NCBI RefSeq assembly: GCF_009800965.1
Contig: NZ_WUAF01000020.1
Location: forward strand, 1 to 64,000
Origin: Cognatazoarcus halotolerans
Lineage (GTDB): Bacteria; Pseudomonadota; Gammaproteobacteria; Burkholderiales; Rhodocyclaceae
Reading direction: 5' to 3'
Length of the DNA: 64,000 bases
Of the stretch, positions 40,919 through 50,242 are shown piece after piece. The notes under the pieces were generated by a model. The model was not told the origin of the DNA and searched no databases. It saw only the letters and a program-made list of their open reading frames with translations. Position 1 is the stretch's first letter, and each line of letters opens with the position of its first letter. The translations under genes and the position numbers were made by a program.

Positions 40919-42376
40919 ATGAAATTTGCCGACCTCGGGCTCATTCCCGAAGTTCAACGTGCGGTGGCGGAAGCCGGTTACACGGAACCGACCCCAATTC
41001 AGCGACAAGCCATACCGATCATCCTGCAAGGTAGCGACGTCATGGGCGGCGCCCAGACGGGTACCGGAAAGACGGCTGGTTTCACACTCCCGCTACTCAA
41101 CCGGCTGGCCCCGCTGGCGACTGCGAGCACATCGCCTGCGCGTCATCCCGTGCGGGCCCTTATCCTCGCCCCAACTCGCGAGCTTGCGATGCAAGTGCAC
41201 GAAGCGGTGCAGACCTACAGCAAGTACCTGCCCCTGCGTTCGACCTGCATCTACGGTGGCGTCGACATGAACGCGCAGATCCAGGAATTGCGCCGGGGCA
41301 TTGAAATCGTGATCGCAACACCCGGCCGCCTGCTGGACCACGTGCAGCAGAAGACCATCAATCTCGGTCAGGTGGATATGCTGGTGCTCGATGAAGCCGA
41401 CCGTATGCTCGACATGGGTTTCATTCCGGACATCCGGCGCATTCTCTCGCTGCTTCCCGCAAAACGGCAGAGCCTCCTTTTTTCGGCCACCTTCTCGGAC
41501 GAGATCAAGAAACTCGCCGATCAGATGCTCAAGAATCCGCAACTGATCGAGGTCGCGCGCCGCAACATGGTCTCGGAAGCCATCACCCATCGGGTCCACC
41601 CGGTCGCCAGTGGATTGAAACGCAATCTGCTTGCCCACCTGCTGCGTCACCAACCCGAGGACCAAGTGCTGGTGTTCGTCGACACCAAGTTCGCCTGCAG
41701 CCGACTGGCCAACTTTCTGGAACGCCACGGCATCGCAGCCGATTCAATCCATGGCGACAAGAGCCAGCAACAGCGCACCGACACACTGGATGCTTTCAAG
41801 TCGGGCAAGGTACGGGTGCTGGTGGCGACCGACGTTGCGGCCCGCGGCCTCGACATCGACGATCTACCCTATGTGATCAATTTCGAACTTCCCCACACGG
41901 CAGAGGACTACGTCCACCGCATCGGCCGTACCGGTCGTGCCGGACGCCAGGGCAACGCAGTCTCGTTCGTCTGCGCGGAGGAAAAAGGGCGTCTTGCCGA
42001 GATCGAAAAACTGGTCAAGCTGCAGATTCCGCAGGAGGTGGTGCCGGGCTACGACCCCGAGCCCGACTTCTTCGACGCCGGCCACAAGCGCAAACGTGGC
42101 GGCCGCCACAGTGATGCACCCACCGACACACCGCGCCCGTCGAAAAGCGACGAATCCCGCCGCCCTGCGCGCCAGGAGGCGCGTCGCGGCGGCTCGCCGA
42201 AATCCACCATGATTGCGGCAGACGGATTCGATTTCAGCAAACCTTACGAACCAGCCGGCAGGGCAGGCGAAAACGCGGGCACGCCGAACGTGCCGCCAGA
42301 ACCGAACGAACCGGCTCGCGCTCATCGCCACAAACGCCCGATCGCCTTTCTGCTCGGAGGCCTGGGGCGCAAGTAG
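40919..42376 (+). CDS. rhlE: DEAD-box ATP-dependent RNA helicase (RhlE-type)
   Basis: A 485-residue RNA helicase for ribosome assembly or mRNA turnover. The Q motif is at about 21-33 (YTEPTPIQ), motif I AQTGTGKT at 45-52, DEAD at 158-161 and HRIGRTGR at 333-340. A basic, low-complexity C-terminal tail (about 385-485) rich in Arg, Pro and Ser is probably an RNA-binding extension. ATG 40919 begins the conserved MKFADLGL; the frame upstream to 40730 lies in the leader. The RhlE assignment rests on overall organisation. Confidence 0.93.
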   Translation: MKFADLGLIPEVQRAVAEAGYTEPTPIQRQAIPIILQGSDVMGGAQTGTGKTAGFTLPLLNRLAPLATASTSPARHPVRALILAPTRELAMQVHEAVQTYSKYLPLRSTCIYGGVDMNAQIQELRRGIEIVIATPGRLLDHVQQKTINLGQVDMLVLDEADRMLDMGFIPDIRRILSLLPAKRQSLLFSATFSDEIKKLADQMLKNPQLIEVARRNMVSEAITHRVHPVASGLKRNLLAHLLRHQPEDQVLVFVDTKFACSRLANFLERHGIAADSIHGDKSQQQRTDTLDAFKSGKVRVLVATDVAARGLDIDDLPYVINFELPHTAEDYVHRIGRTGRAGRQGNAVSFVCAEEKGRLAEIEKLVKLQIPQEVVPGYDPEPDFFDAGHKRKRGGRHSDAPTDTPRPSKSDESRRPARQEARRGGSPKSTMIAADGFDFSKPYEPAGRAGENAGTPNVPPEPNEPARAHRHKRPIAFLLGGLGRK

Positions 42377-42478
42377 GCAGAACGGAATAGACCTTGTTTA
42401 ACCCTCTTTATCGGCCGAAGGGGATTGACTGGCAGGCGTAGATTCGCATTATCGCGAACTAGGCACAGACCCTGCCGA

Positions 42479-45181
42479 ATGGATTTCTCGCCCTTCCGCC
42501 GACCGCCCGCCGAGCCGTCCGAGCCCCTTGTCCCCGATCTCTCGGACGGGGCTGAGGCAGGGCTTTACCTTGCCCTCTTCGAGCTTGTCGAGGAAGGTCT
42601 GATCATCACCAGCGACGAGACGATCCTGGAGGTAAACAGCGCAGCCTGTGATCTGTTGCAACGCAGTTATCCTCAGCTTGTCGGAAAACCGCTGGCCGAC
42701 CTGTTTCCGAGCGAGGCAGCCTTCATCTCGGCGCGCGCCGCACTTTTCGTCGAGGGTGCCTCCCGGGGGTCCCTGCTTCTGGGCATGCCGGGCGGCGAGC
42801 GTCGTCGGCTGAGATGCCTGGCCGCCGCGCGGGTTCGCCCCGGCGTCCATGCGCTGGTCCTGAGCCCCGACCTTGCCGCGCTACCCGACCCGTTGGTCGA
42901 AGCGCCACCGCGTGACAACATATGGCCGCGTTTGGCGGCAGCGGTTCAACAACCGGTACTTGTCGTCGACCAACTCGGCCGGATCAGCGCGGCAAATGCA
43001 GCAGCGCAAGCAGCACTAAGCCGCGGCAAGGGGTCACTGGTCGGCTATTCCGCAGCAAGCCTCAGGCTCGAGGAGCGCACCCTTCGGCGCCTTCCCGGGC
43101 CGCAGGACGGCTGGGAAATCCTGATCTTCGGCGGGCATAACGATGCGGCACGCACCCAATCCAGGTCAGACGACGGACACTACCGCATCATTTTCGAACA
43201 CAGCCCGCTACCGACACTGCTTTGCTCCCGTGACGACTGGCGCATCGTCGAGGCGAATCTCGCGGCCGAAGCCGCCTACGGCTACAGCCTCGAGGAGTTC
43301 CGGCAACTGTCACTCAATGATCTCCGTCCGAACTCGGGACCCGGGGCAGATACGGCACGCAGCCATGCCGTGGAAGGCGTATGGCGACATCGCCGCAAGG
43401 ACGGAACACTGTTCCAGGCGGAGGTATTCTCGAGTGCGGTCGACGCAGGCGGCGGCGTGACTCACCTGCTGATCGCCCATGAACTTCCGCCCACACCGAA
43501 CGACGGTCTGCGCCTCAAGCTCTCGAGCGAGATTTTCGACGCCAGCAACCAGGCTATCCTGATCACCGACGCGAACAATCTGATCGTCGCCGCGAACACG
43601 GCCTTCTCGAGGATTACCGGCTATCAGAAGCACGAAGTCTTGGGCAAGAGCCCATCGATACTGAGTTCGGGACGCCAGGACGCAGAGTTCTACAGGCAGA
43701 TGTGGGCGACTCTCATCAAGGAGGATGCCTGGCAAGGGGAAATCTGGAATCGACGCAAGAACGGCGATATCTACCCCGAATGGCTGAGTATCAGCCGAAT
43801 TGCAAACCTGCGCGGGGAGACGCTGCACTATGTCGCGATGTTCAGCGACATGACCGAGAAAAAACGTACCGATGCACGCCTCGAATATCTTGCGAACTAC
43901 GACAAGCTCACCGGCCTGCCCAACCGCCAACTGCTGGACAGTTTCTACGCCGAATTCATTGCCCATGCGCGCAGGATGCGGCAGCAGTTGATACTGATGC
44001 TGGTCGATCTTGACCATTTCAAGAAGGTCAATGACGCACTCGGTCGATCGATGGGCGACGAGCTTCTGCGCGATGTAGCAAAGCGAATCTGCGATGCGCT
44101 GCCAGAAGACGTCGTCGTGGCACGCCATGGCGGCGACGAATTCCTTGTCCTCGCCCCTCACGTGGGCGGCAGCTCCGATCCCGCCGGCCTCGCCGAACTC
44201 GTGCGAGACACCTTTGCTCGCCCGTTCGGACTTGGCGGACGCGAACTCACCATCAGCCCCAGCATGGGCATCGCACTCTTTCCCGACGACGGCGTCGATC
44301 TCGACATCCTCATCCGCAACGCCGAGGCTGCCATGTACCAGGCAAAGCGCAACGGCCGGAACAGCTATCAGTTCTATACGGACGATCTGAACACCAGTGC
44401 GTTCGAGCGCCTGGCCTACGAGAGCAGCCTCCGCCGCAGTCTTGCCAACAACGAGATGCTGCTTCACTGGCAACCGCAGTTCGATCTTTCGACCGGTCGC
44501 CTGATCGGCGCCGAAGCATTGTTGCGCTGGCAACATCCCGATCTCGGCCTGGTTCCGCCCGGGAGGTTCATTCCAATCGCAGAAGAAAGCGGCCTCATCG
44601 TTCCGCTGGGCAACTGGGTGCTGGAAGAAGCCTGCCGGCAGATGAAGGAATGGCAGCAGCGCTTCGACCGCAGGATTCATGCGGCGGTCAACATCTCATC
44701 TCTTCAGTTCCGCCAAAGCGATTTCCTTTCACAAGTCAACGAAGTACTCGAGCGGACCGGACTTCCAGCGGAGTTGCTCGAACTCGAGATGACGGAAACC
44801 GTGGTGATGCACGACGACCGGGCGTCGACCGGCACCTTGTTCGCCCTGCAGGAGCTGGGCGTCCACCTTGCGATCGATGATTTCGGCACCGGCTACTCGT
44901 CGCTCGCCTATCTGCGCCGCTTTCCGATCCACACGCTGAAGATAGACCGTTCCTTCGTTGCCGAGATCGGCCGCAGCGATGACGGGGAAGCAATCGTCAG
45001 TGCAATCCTGAGTCTGGCGGGCAGCCTGCGTCTGAACGTCGTCGCTGAAGGTGTCGAAACCGAACTGCAGCGTAGTTATCTGCGGAATGCGGGCTGCAAT
45101 GCAGTCCAGGGATTTCTGCTCGCCCGTCCGATGCCGGCCGCGGATTTTGCCGCCCTTCTCGAGAGCTCGACCTGTAGCTAA
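42479..45181 (+). CDS. PAS-GGDEF-EAL cyclic-di-GMP protein
   Basis: A 900-residue cytosolic signalling protein with no predicted membrane helices. Up to four PAS-like domains occupy about residues 33-465, the last with a PAC motif ([14 protein letters not shown]). The GGDEF domain has an intact GGDEF at 551-555 and the EAL domain an intact EAL at 679-681 in [11 protein letters not shown]. Both activities are therefore possible. No RxxD inhibitory site directly precedes GGDEF. ATG 42479 was chosen; the longer frame (42425) is a weak alternative. It is convergent with pntB. Confidence 0.93.
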   Translation: MDFSPFRRPPAEPSEPLVPDLSDGAEAGLYLALFELVEEGLIITSDETILEVNSAACDLLQRSYPQLVGKPLADLFPSEAAFISARAALFVEGASRGSLLLGMPGGERRRLRCLAAARVRPGVHALVLSPDLAALPDPLVEAPPRDNIWPRLAAAVQQPVLVVDQLGRISAANAAAQAALSRGKGSLVGYSAASLRLEERTLRRLPGPQDGWEILIFGGHNDAARTQSRSDDGHYRIIFEHSPLPTLLCSRDDWRIVEANLAAEAAYGYSLEEFRQLSLNDLRPNSGPGADTARSHAVEGVWRHRRKDGTLFQAEVFSSAVDAGGGVTHLLIAHELPPTPNDGLRLKLSSEIFDASNQAILITDANNLIVAANTAFSRITGYQKHEVLGKSPSILSSGRQDAEFYRQMWATLIKEDAWQGEIWNRRKNGDIYPEWLSISRIANLRGETLHYVAMFSDMTEKKRTDARLEYLANYDKLTGLPNRQLLDSFYAEFIAHARRMRQQLILMLVDLDHFKKVNDALGRSMGDELLRDVAKRICDALPEDVVVARHGGDEFLVLAPHVGGSSDPAGLAELVRDTFARPFGLGGRELTISPSMGIALFPDDGVDLDILIRNAEAAMYQAKRNGRNSYQFYTDDLNTSAFERLAYESSLRRSLANNEMLLHWQPQFDLSTGRLIGAEALLRWQHPDLGLVPPGRFIPIAEESGLIVPLGNWVLEEACRQMKEWQQRFDRRIHAAVNISSLQFRQSDFLSQVNEVLERTGLPAELLELEMTETVVMHDDRASTGTLFALQELGVHLAIDDFGTGYSSLAYLRRFPIHTLKIDRSFVAEIGRSDDGEAIVSAILSLAGSLRLNVVAEGVETELQRSYLRNAGCNAVQGFLLARPMPAADFAALLESSTCS

Positions 45182-45198
45182 ACCGGCAGGGCAAAAAA

Positions 45199-45222
45199 AA
45201 CGGCCACCAAAAGGTGGCCGTT
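45199..45222 (-). terminator. Terminator of the pnt operon
   Basis: A 10-bp perfect stem AACGGCCACC (45199-45208) / GGTGGCCGTT (45213-45222). Reading on the minus strand it is followed by a run of T residues (complement of the A-run ending at 45200). It lies about 22 bp after the pntB stop. Confidence 0.85.
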
Positions 45223-45244
45223 CCACGGAACATGAAGGCTGCAC

Positions 45245-46621
45245 TCAGCCTTCCATCGATTTCACGTGCTGGATGACTTCGCCGATAGCCTGCTGGGCCG
45301 AGCCATAGAACATGCGGCAATTGTCCTTGTAGAACAGCGCATTCTCGATACCCGAGTAGCCAGATCCCTTTCCGCGCTTGACCACGATGACGTTCTGCGC
45401 CATGTCCGCATTGAGGATCGGCATACCGTAGATCGGACTGGACTTGTCGGTACGCGCCACCGGGTTCACCACGTCGTTGGCGCCGATGATCAGGGCCACG
45501 TCGGCTTGAGCAAAATCCGCATTGATCTCCTCGAGATCGAAGATCTTGTCGTACGGCACGCCGGCTTCGGCCAGCAACACGTTCATGTGACCCGGCATGC
45601 GCCCCGCCACCGGGTGGATCGCGAACACCACCTCGACCCCCGCTTCTTCGAGCAACTGGGTCATCTCCCAGACCTTGTGCTGTGCGCCGGCCACCGCCAT
45701 GCCATAACCTGGCACGATGATGACCTTGCTGGCGTAGCGCATGGTGGCTGCCGCATCGAGCGCACCGATTTCGCGCATCGTACCTTCGATCGCCTCACCC
45801 TCGACGGCCTCACCGGAGATCGGCGCGAAGATCACGTTCTTGATCGGCCGGTTCATGGCCTTGGCCATGAGCTGGGTGAGCAGCGTACCCGAGGCGCCAA
45901 CCACGATACCGGCCACAACCAGCGCCGGATTGCCGAGCACATAACCTTCGAAACCGACAGCCAGGCCCGTGAATGCGTTCAGCAGCGAGATCACCACCGG
46001 CATGTCGGCCCCGCCGATCGGGCTGGTGATGATCGCCCCGAGTGCAAGCGCGAGGATGAAGAACAGTCCGATCGAGAGCATCCCCGGATGGTCAGCAGTG
46101 ATGATCGCCAGCCCCAGGATCGCGGTGACCGCAGCCAGCGCCATATTCACCTGGTTCTGTGCCGGCAGCCGGAAGGCCTTTTTCATGATGCCCTGCAGCT
46201 TGGCGAAGGCAATGCACGAGCCCGAAAACGCGACCGAGCCGATCAATGCGCCCAGCACAGCGAGGATGGTCACCATGGTGCCGTGCACTTCACCACGGGC
46301 GAACTCGAGCGCCGCGATGGCCGCCGCCGCGCCGCCGCCCATGCCGTTGTAGATGGCCACCATCTGCGGCATGTCGGTCATCGCCACGCGCTTGCCCGAA
46401 ACCCAGGCCAGCGAGCCACCGATGACGATGGCGAGAATCATCCAGGCAAAGTTCTGCATCCCCGGCCAGAACAGCGTCACCAGGGTCGCCACGATCATCG
46501 CCCAACCCGCCCAGACGATGCCCTTGCGGGCCGTCACCGGCGAACTCATGGCCTTGAGGCCAAAGATGAAGACGACCGCAACGCCGACGTAGGCGAGATC
46601 AATGATCCATTTCATGGACAT
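45245..46621 (-). CDS. pntB: Proton-translocating NAD(P) transhydrogenase subunit beta
   Basis: A 458-residue PntB: about nine membrane helices in the first 270 residues, then a cytosolic NADP-binding domain III containing GYGMAVAGAQ. It transfers hydride from NADH to NADP using the proton gradient. Start ATG 46621 has AGGGGGG 6 nt upstream; a GTG at 46624 and ATG at 46615 are alternatives. ATG 46621 shares one base with the stop of pntAb. Confidence 0.96.
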   Translation of the reverse strand: MSMKWIIDLAYVGVAVVFIFGLKAMSSPVTARKGIVWAGWAMIVATLVTLFWPGMQNFAWMILAIVIGGSLAWVSGKRVAMTDMPQMVAIYNGMGGGAAAAIAALEFARGEVHGTMVTILAVLGALIGSVAFSGSCIAFAKLQGIMKKAFRLPAQNQVNMALAAVTAILGLAIITADHPGMLSIGLFFILALALGAIITSPIGGADMPVVISLLNAFTGLAVGFEGYVLGNPALVVAGIVVGASGTLLTQLMAKAMNRPIKNVIFAPISGEAVEGEAIEGTMREIGALDAAATMRYASKVIIVPGYGMAVAGAQHKVWEMTQLLEEAGVEVVFAIHPVAGRMPGHMNVLLAEAGVPYDKIFDLEEINADFAQADVALIIGANDVVNPVARTDKSSPIYGMPILNADMAQNVIVVKRGKGSGYSGIENALFYKDNCRMFYGSAQQAIGEVIQHVKSMEG

Positions 46622-46917
46622 CACTCACCCCCCTTCTTGCCGGACTTGAACATCGCCAGCATGCGCTCGGTCACCACGTAGCCGCCGGCGGCATTGGCCG
46701 CGCCAAGCAGCACTGCGATGAAGCCGATCACCAGTTCAAGCGGGCTGTCGGGATCGGCATGTCCCATCACCACCATGGCACCGATGAGCACCACACCGTG
46801 GATGAAGTTGGAGCCGGACATCAACGGCGTGTGCAGAATCACCGGCACACGCGAAATCACTTCGTAACCAACGAACGCGGCCAGCACGAAGACGTACAGA
46901 TAGACGATACCTTCCAT
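46621..46917 (-). CDS. pntAb: Transhydrogenase subunit alpha part 2 (membrane)
   Basis: A 98-residue membrane piece of the alpha subunit, with three predicted helices (about 3-20, 37-53 and 60-80). A split alpha subunit (Aa soluble, Ab membrane) is characteristic of alpha- and betaproteobacteria, whereas E. coli fuses them. It lies 15 nt after pntAa and abuts pntB. Confidence 0.95.
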   Translation of the reverse strand: MEGIVYLYVFVLAAFVGYEVISRVPVILHTPLMSGSNFIHGVVLIGAMVVMGHADPDSPLELVIGFIAVLLGAANAAGGYVVTERMLAMFKSGKKGGE

Positions 46918-46932
46918 GGTCGTGTCCTCCGA

Positions 46933-48057
46933 TCAAAGCCCGAGGGCTTGTTTGACGCCAGCGTGGCGCACTTCCCCACCATGGGTCAGGCAGGCCCCCG
47001 CCACCACTTCATCTTCCCAGTCGAGCGTGAGCGCCCCGTCCTTGATGAACGGGCTGATGAAGTTGAAGAGGTTCTTGGCGTACATTTCGGAGGCGTGCAC
47101 CGGCATCCGGCTCGGGATGTTGACCGGGCCGATGACCAGCACGTCGTTGATCCAGACCTTCTCGCCAGCGACGGTACCTTCGACGTTGCCGCCGGTTTCG
47201 GCTGCCATGTCGACCACCACGGCCCCCGCCTTCATGCGCGCAACCATGTCGGCAGTAATGATCACCGGCGCCTTCTTGCCCGGAATCGCCGCGGTAGTGA
47301 TCAGCGCGTCGCACTGAGCCACTGCCTTTGCCAGGCGTTCAGCCTGCTTGGCCTTTTCCTCGTCGGTCAGCTCGCGTGCATAACCGCCGCTGCCCGCAGC
47401 CGAAACGCCGGTGTCGACAAACTTGGCACCAAGCGATTCGATCTGTTCGCGCGTCTCGGGACGTACGTCATAGGCTTCGACCATGGCGCCGATCCGGCGC
47501 GATGTCGCGATTGCCTGCAGGCCCGCCACGCCGGCACCGATCACCAGCACCTTGGCTGGACGGATCGTCCCCGCGGCATAGGTCAGCATCGGGAAAAATT
47601 TGGGCGAATGGTCGGCCGCGATGAGCGCGCACTCATAGCCTGACACCGCACCTTGCGACGAAAGCACGTCCATGCTCTGCGCCCGCGAGATGCGGGGCAG
47701 GAGTTCGAGTGCAAAAGCGGTAATGTTCTTCTCAGCCAGTTGCTTCGCCCGCGCAGCGTCGGACCAGGGCTGCAGCAGCCCCACGAGAACGGTGCCCGGC
47801 TTGAGCAGGTCGATCTGCTCACGGCTCGGCGGCTGAACGCAGAACAGCACGTCGGCGCGTGCGATCACTTCGTCGGCCGTGGCGAGCTGTGACGCCCCGG
47901 CAAAATCCTCGTCACGAAAATGTGCGGGCCGGCCTGCACCGGCCTGCATCAGCACTTCCGCTCCGAGTCCCTGATACTTCTTGACCACGTCGGGCACCAC
48001 CGACAATCGGCGCTCTCCGACTACGGTCTCGGCTGTTACTCCGATGACCAGAGGCAT
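46933..48057 (-). CDS. pntAa: Transhydrogenase subunit alpha part 1 (NAD-binding)
   Basis: A 374-residue soluble domain I that binds NAD(H), an alanine dehydrogenase-like fold. A glycine-rich nucleotide motif (VIGAGVAGLQAIATSRRIGA) lies near residues 168-187. ATG 48057 follows a GGGAGG Shine-Dalgarno; the frame upstream to 48309 is not coding. It heads the pntAa-pntAb-pntB operon and is divergent from corA across 180 bp. Confidence 0.96.
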   Translation of the reverse strand: MPLVIGVTAETVVGERRLSVVPDVVKKYQGLGAEVLMQAGAGRPAHFRDEDFAGASQLATADEVIARADVLFCVQPPSREQIDLLKPGTVLVGLLQPWSDAARAKQLAEKNITAFALELLPRISRAQSMDVLSSQGAVSGYECALIAADHSPKFFPMLTYAAGTIRPAKVLVIGAGVAGLQAIATSRRIGAMVEAYDVRPETREQIESLGAKFVDTGVSAAGSGGYARELTDEEKAKQAERLAKAVAQCDALITTAAIPGKKAPVIITADMVARMKAGAVVVDMAAETGGNVEGTVAGEKVWINDVLVIGPVNIPSRMPVHASEMYAKNLFNFISPFIKDGALTLDWEDEVVAGACLTHGGEVRHAGVKQALGL

Positions 48058-48142
48058 GTAACCTCCCTGAAAAAAGTTGGATGGGATGGATATTGTTTGG
48101 CGTGACCGCGAATATTGTTGTGTTTTCTCCCTATCCCCGCAC

Positions 48143-48201
48143 CTGTTCGGTGCGCGGCTACGCTGTGGTGCATCATACTGAAATATGCGGGCACCGAACA
48201 G
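48143..48201. repeat. 11-bp inverted repeat in the pnt/corA divergent region
   Basis: CTGTTCGGTGC (48143-48153) and its exact reverse complement GCACCGAACAG (48191-48201) are separated by 37 nt. The right arm ends 36 nt before the corA start. In RNA it would form a long stem enclosing a possible inner GCAT/ATGC hairpin; in DNA it would be two half-sites about five helical turns apart. Confidence 0.6.
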
Positions 48202-48237
48202 CACGGGATAACCCCGACCTACCATCGGAGCAAGCCA

Positions 48238-49323
48238 TTGAAAAAAAACAGAAAACAAAAAACACACCCGAGCCGGAAGGTTGGTTTGCCGCCAGGGAGT
48301 CTGGTGCACGTCGGTGAAGTAAAGATAGACCGACCGGTCATTTCATTGATCGAATACGATGATCTCGGGCTCGACGAACAACGGTTCGGGTGTGTCGAGG
48401 ATGCCTATGATTACAAGCCTGCCCGTGAGCGGCTATGGCTCAATGTCCATGGGCTCAACGACGCGGACATGATGGCCGAGATCGGCCGACGGTTTCACCT
48501 TCATCCGCTCGCGATGGAAGACATCCTCAACACGCATCAGCGGCCGAAGATCGACGATTACGGTGATTACCTCTTTGTCGTGCTGCGCATCTTCGACTTC
48601 GACGAATCGTCCCATTGCCTAGTCTCCGACCAGCTCAGCATCGTCATCGGCAAACGCTTCGTGCTGACCTTTCAGGAACGCGCGCAGGGTATTTTCCAGC
48701 CCGTTCGGGAACGTCTTCGGGCATCCCGCTCGCCGATGCGTCAGCACGGTATCGATTATCTTGCCTACGCACTGCTCGATACCGTGATCGACCGCTATTT
48801 CGTGACGGCGGACCGCCTTGGTGAGGATGCGGAGACACTCGAAGACGACGCACTCAACCGTCCGACACCGGCGCTCCTGACCCGGATCAACCAAGCCAAG
48901 CGCGAGACCCTGCAGATGCGTCGTGCAGTATGGCCGCTACGCGATGTCATTTCGTCGATGCAACGTGCCGACAACGATTTCTTCACACCCGACACCCGTC
49001 TCTACCTGCGCGATATCCACGACCATACCCTGCACGTCATCGAATCGCTCGACGGCGGGCGCGAACTGCTTGGCGACCTGCTGGATATCTATCTCTCAAG
49101 CGTCAGCAACAGGCTCAACGTAGAAGTACGCACACTCACCGTGCTATCCATGCTGTTCATGCCGGCAACCCTCATCGCCGGAATATTCGGCATGAACTTC
49201 CACGACATGCCGCTGCTTGCCGAGCACGACGGATTCTGGGTATCCATGTTCATGATGGGCGCCTGCGCACTATTCATGGGCGGGCTGTTCTGGCGTCGCC
49301 AGTGGCTCCGACAGAACGTCTGA
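48238..49323 (+). CDS. corA: CorA-family magnesium/cobalt transporter
   Basis: A 361-residue CorA channel. A large cytosolic helical domain is followed by two C-terminal membrane helices, with the selectivity motif GMN at 318-320. I place the start at TTG 48238: GGAG lies 7 nt upstream, the protein then begins with a short basic stretch and the family-typical GLPPGSLVHVGE, and no in-frame ATG fits. It is divergent from pntAa and convergent with the PP2C gene. Confidence 0.9.
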   Translation: MKKNRKQKTHPSRKVGLPPGSLVHVGEVKIDRPVISLIEYDDLGLDEQRFGCVEDAYDYKPARERLWLNVHGLNDADMMAEIGRRFHLHPLAMEDILNTHQRPKIDDYGDYLFVVLRIFDFDESSHCLVSDQLSIVIGKRFVLTFQERAQGIFQPVRERLRASRSPMRQHGIDYLAYALLDTVIDRYFVTADRLGEDAETLEDDALNRPTPALLTRINQAKRETLQMRRAVWPLRDVISSMQRADNDFFTPDTRLYLRDIHDHTLHVIESLDGGRELLGDLLDIYLSSVSNRLNVEVRTLTVLSMLFMPATLIAGIFGMNFHDMPLLAEHDGFWVSMFMMGACALFMGGLFWRRQWLRQNV

Positions 49324-49347
49324 CAGCACGAAACGCGGGGAGCGCGG

Positions 49348-50103
49348 TCAGCGGGGCGGTGCTTCAACCAGCCTGACGATGGCCACCGAAATATTGTCGC
49401 CATAGCCATCGGAGCGTGAACGGGCTAGGGATATCAATGCCTGGGCCGCCTCTCGCGCGGTACGATTCGCCAGATGTTCGGCGATCTCATCCTCACCGAG
49501 GTCCCCCCACAGGCCATCCGAACACAACAGGAAAGTGTCCCCGGCTACCAGGCCCGCCTGGGTTGCATACTCGATCCGCGGCTCGCGTTCGGCGCCAAGG
49601 CAGGACACCAATACATTGCGCTGCGGATGCGAAAGCGCGGCGGCTGCACTGATCATCCCCTTGCGGCTGAGTTCTTCGACCAAGGAATGATCGACCGTAC
49701 GCTTGATCAAACGCCCCTCGCGAAAGTGATACAGGCGCGAATCACCGCAATGCACCCAATCCACTCGCCCCGGTTGCAGCAGCAGCACCACCGCGGTGCT
49801 GTGCGGATCCTGTTCACTGGTGAAACGCGTCAGCTTGATGACCAGATGGGATTCGGTGAGGATCCCACGGAGCAGTTTCTCCGCCGACTCTTCCCGTGGA
49901 GCAAACATCTCGAAGTTCTGCTTCGCCTTGAGCAATACCTGCTCGGCGGCCATCGCCCCCCCCGTGTGACCGCCCATCCCATCCGCCACCACAGCCATGA
50001 GCATGCCGGGCAAGGACGCATGACCGAAAATGCCGACGCGGTCCTGTTGCTCGGTTCGATCTCCGGTATGCCGCGCAACGCATGTTTCTACTGACAAGGC
50101 CAT
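49348..50103 (-). CDS. PP2C-family serine/threonine phosphatase
   Basis: A 251-residue soluble phosphatase with the metal-binding motifs ADGMGG (40-45), GDSR, CSDGLWG and DGYGDNIS, as in Stp1/PrpC. It would remove phosphate from Ser/Thr residues. No kinase gene is adjacent, unlike most PP2C genes of this type. The start is uncertain: ATG 50103 (MALSVET) fits family N termini, while the frame opens to ATG 50145; neither has a strong Shine-Dalgarno. Confidence 0.88.
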   Translation of the reverse strand: MALSVETCVARHTGDRTEQQDRVGIFGHASLPGMLMAVVADGMGGHTGGAMAAEQVLLKAKQNFEMFAPREESAEKLLRGILTESHLVIKLTRFTSEQDPHSTAVVLLLQPGRVDWVHCGDSRLYHFREGRLIKRTVDHSLVEELSRKGMISAAAALSHPQRNVLVSCLGAEREPRIEYATQAGLVAGDTFLLCSDGLWGDLGEDEIAEHLANRTAREAAQALISLARSRSDGYGDNISVAIVRLVEAPPR

Positions 50104-50242
50104 GAGGGTGTTCGGGGAAACGCAAATTTGCAGATCGCGCATCATATCAACGGGCGGCCGCTTCCGCCCGCGATTCGATCACATCATACGGCGGCCGGCC
50201 GCTCTCGCCGGAGCGGTCTGGCGCATGCAAATGGCAACCCGA

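Noticed and set aside
45266-46681. 471-codon plus-strand ORF opposite pntB
   Set aside because: His/Asp/Arg-rich antisense translation with no recognisable domain.
50199-50216. Hairpin CCGCTC/GAGCGG after glcF considered as a terminator
   Set aside because: Only 6 bp and no T-run on the minus strand.
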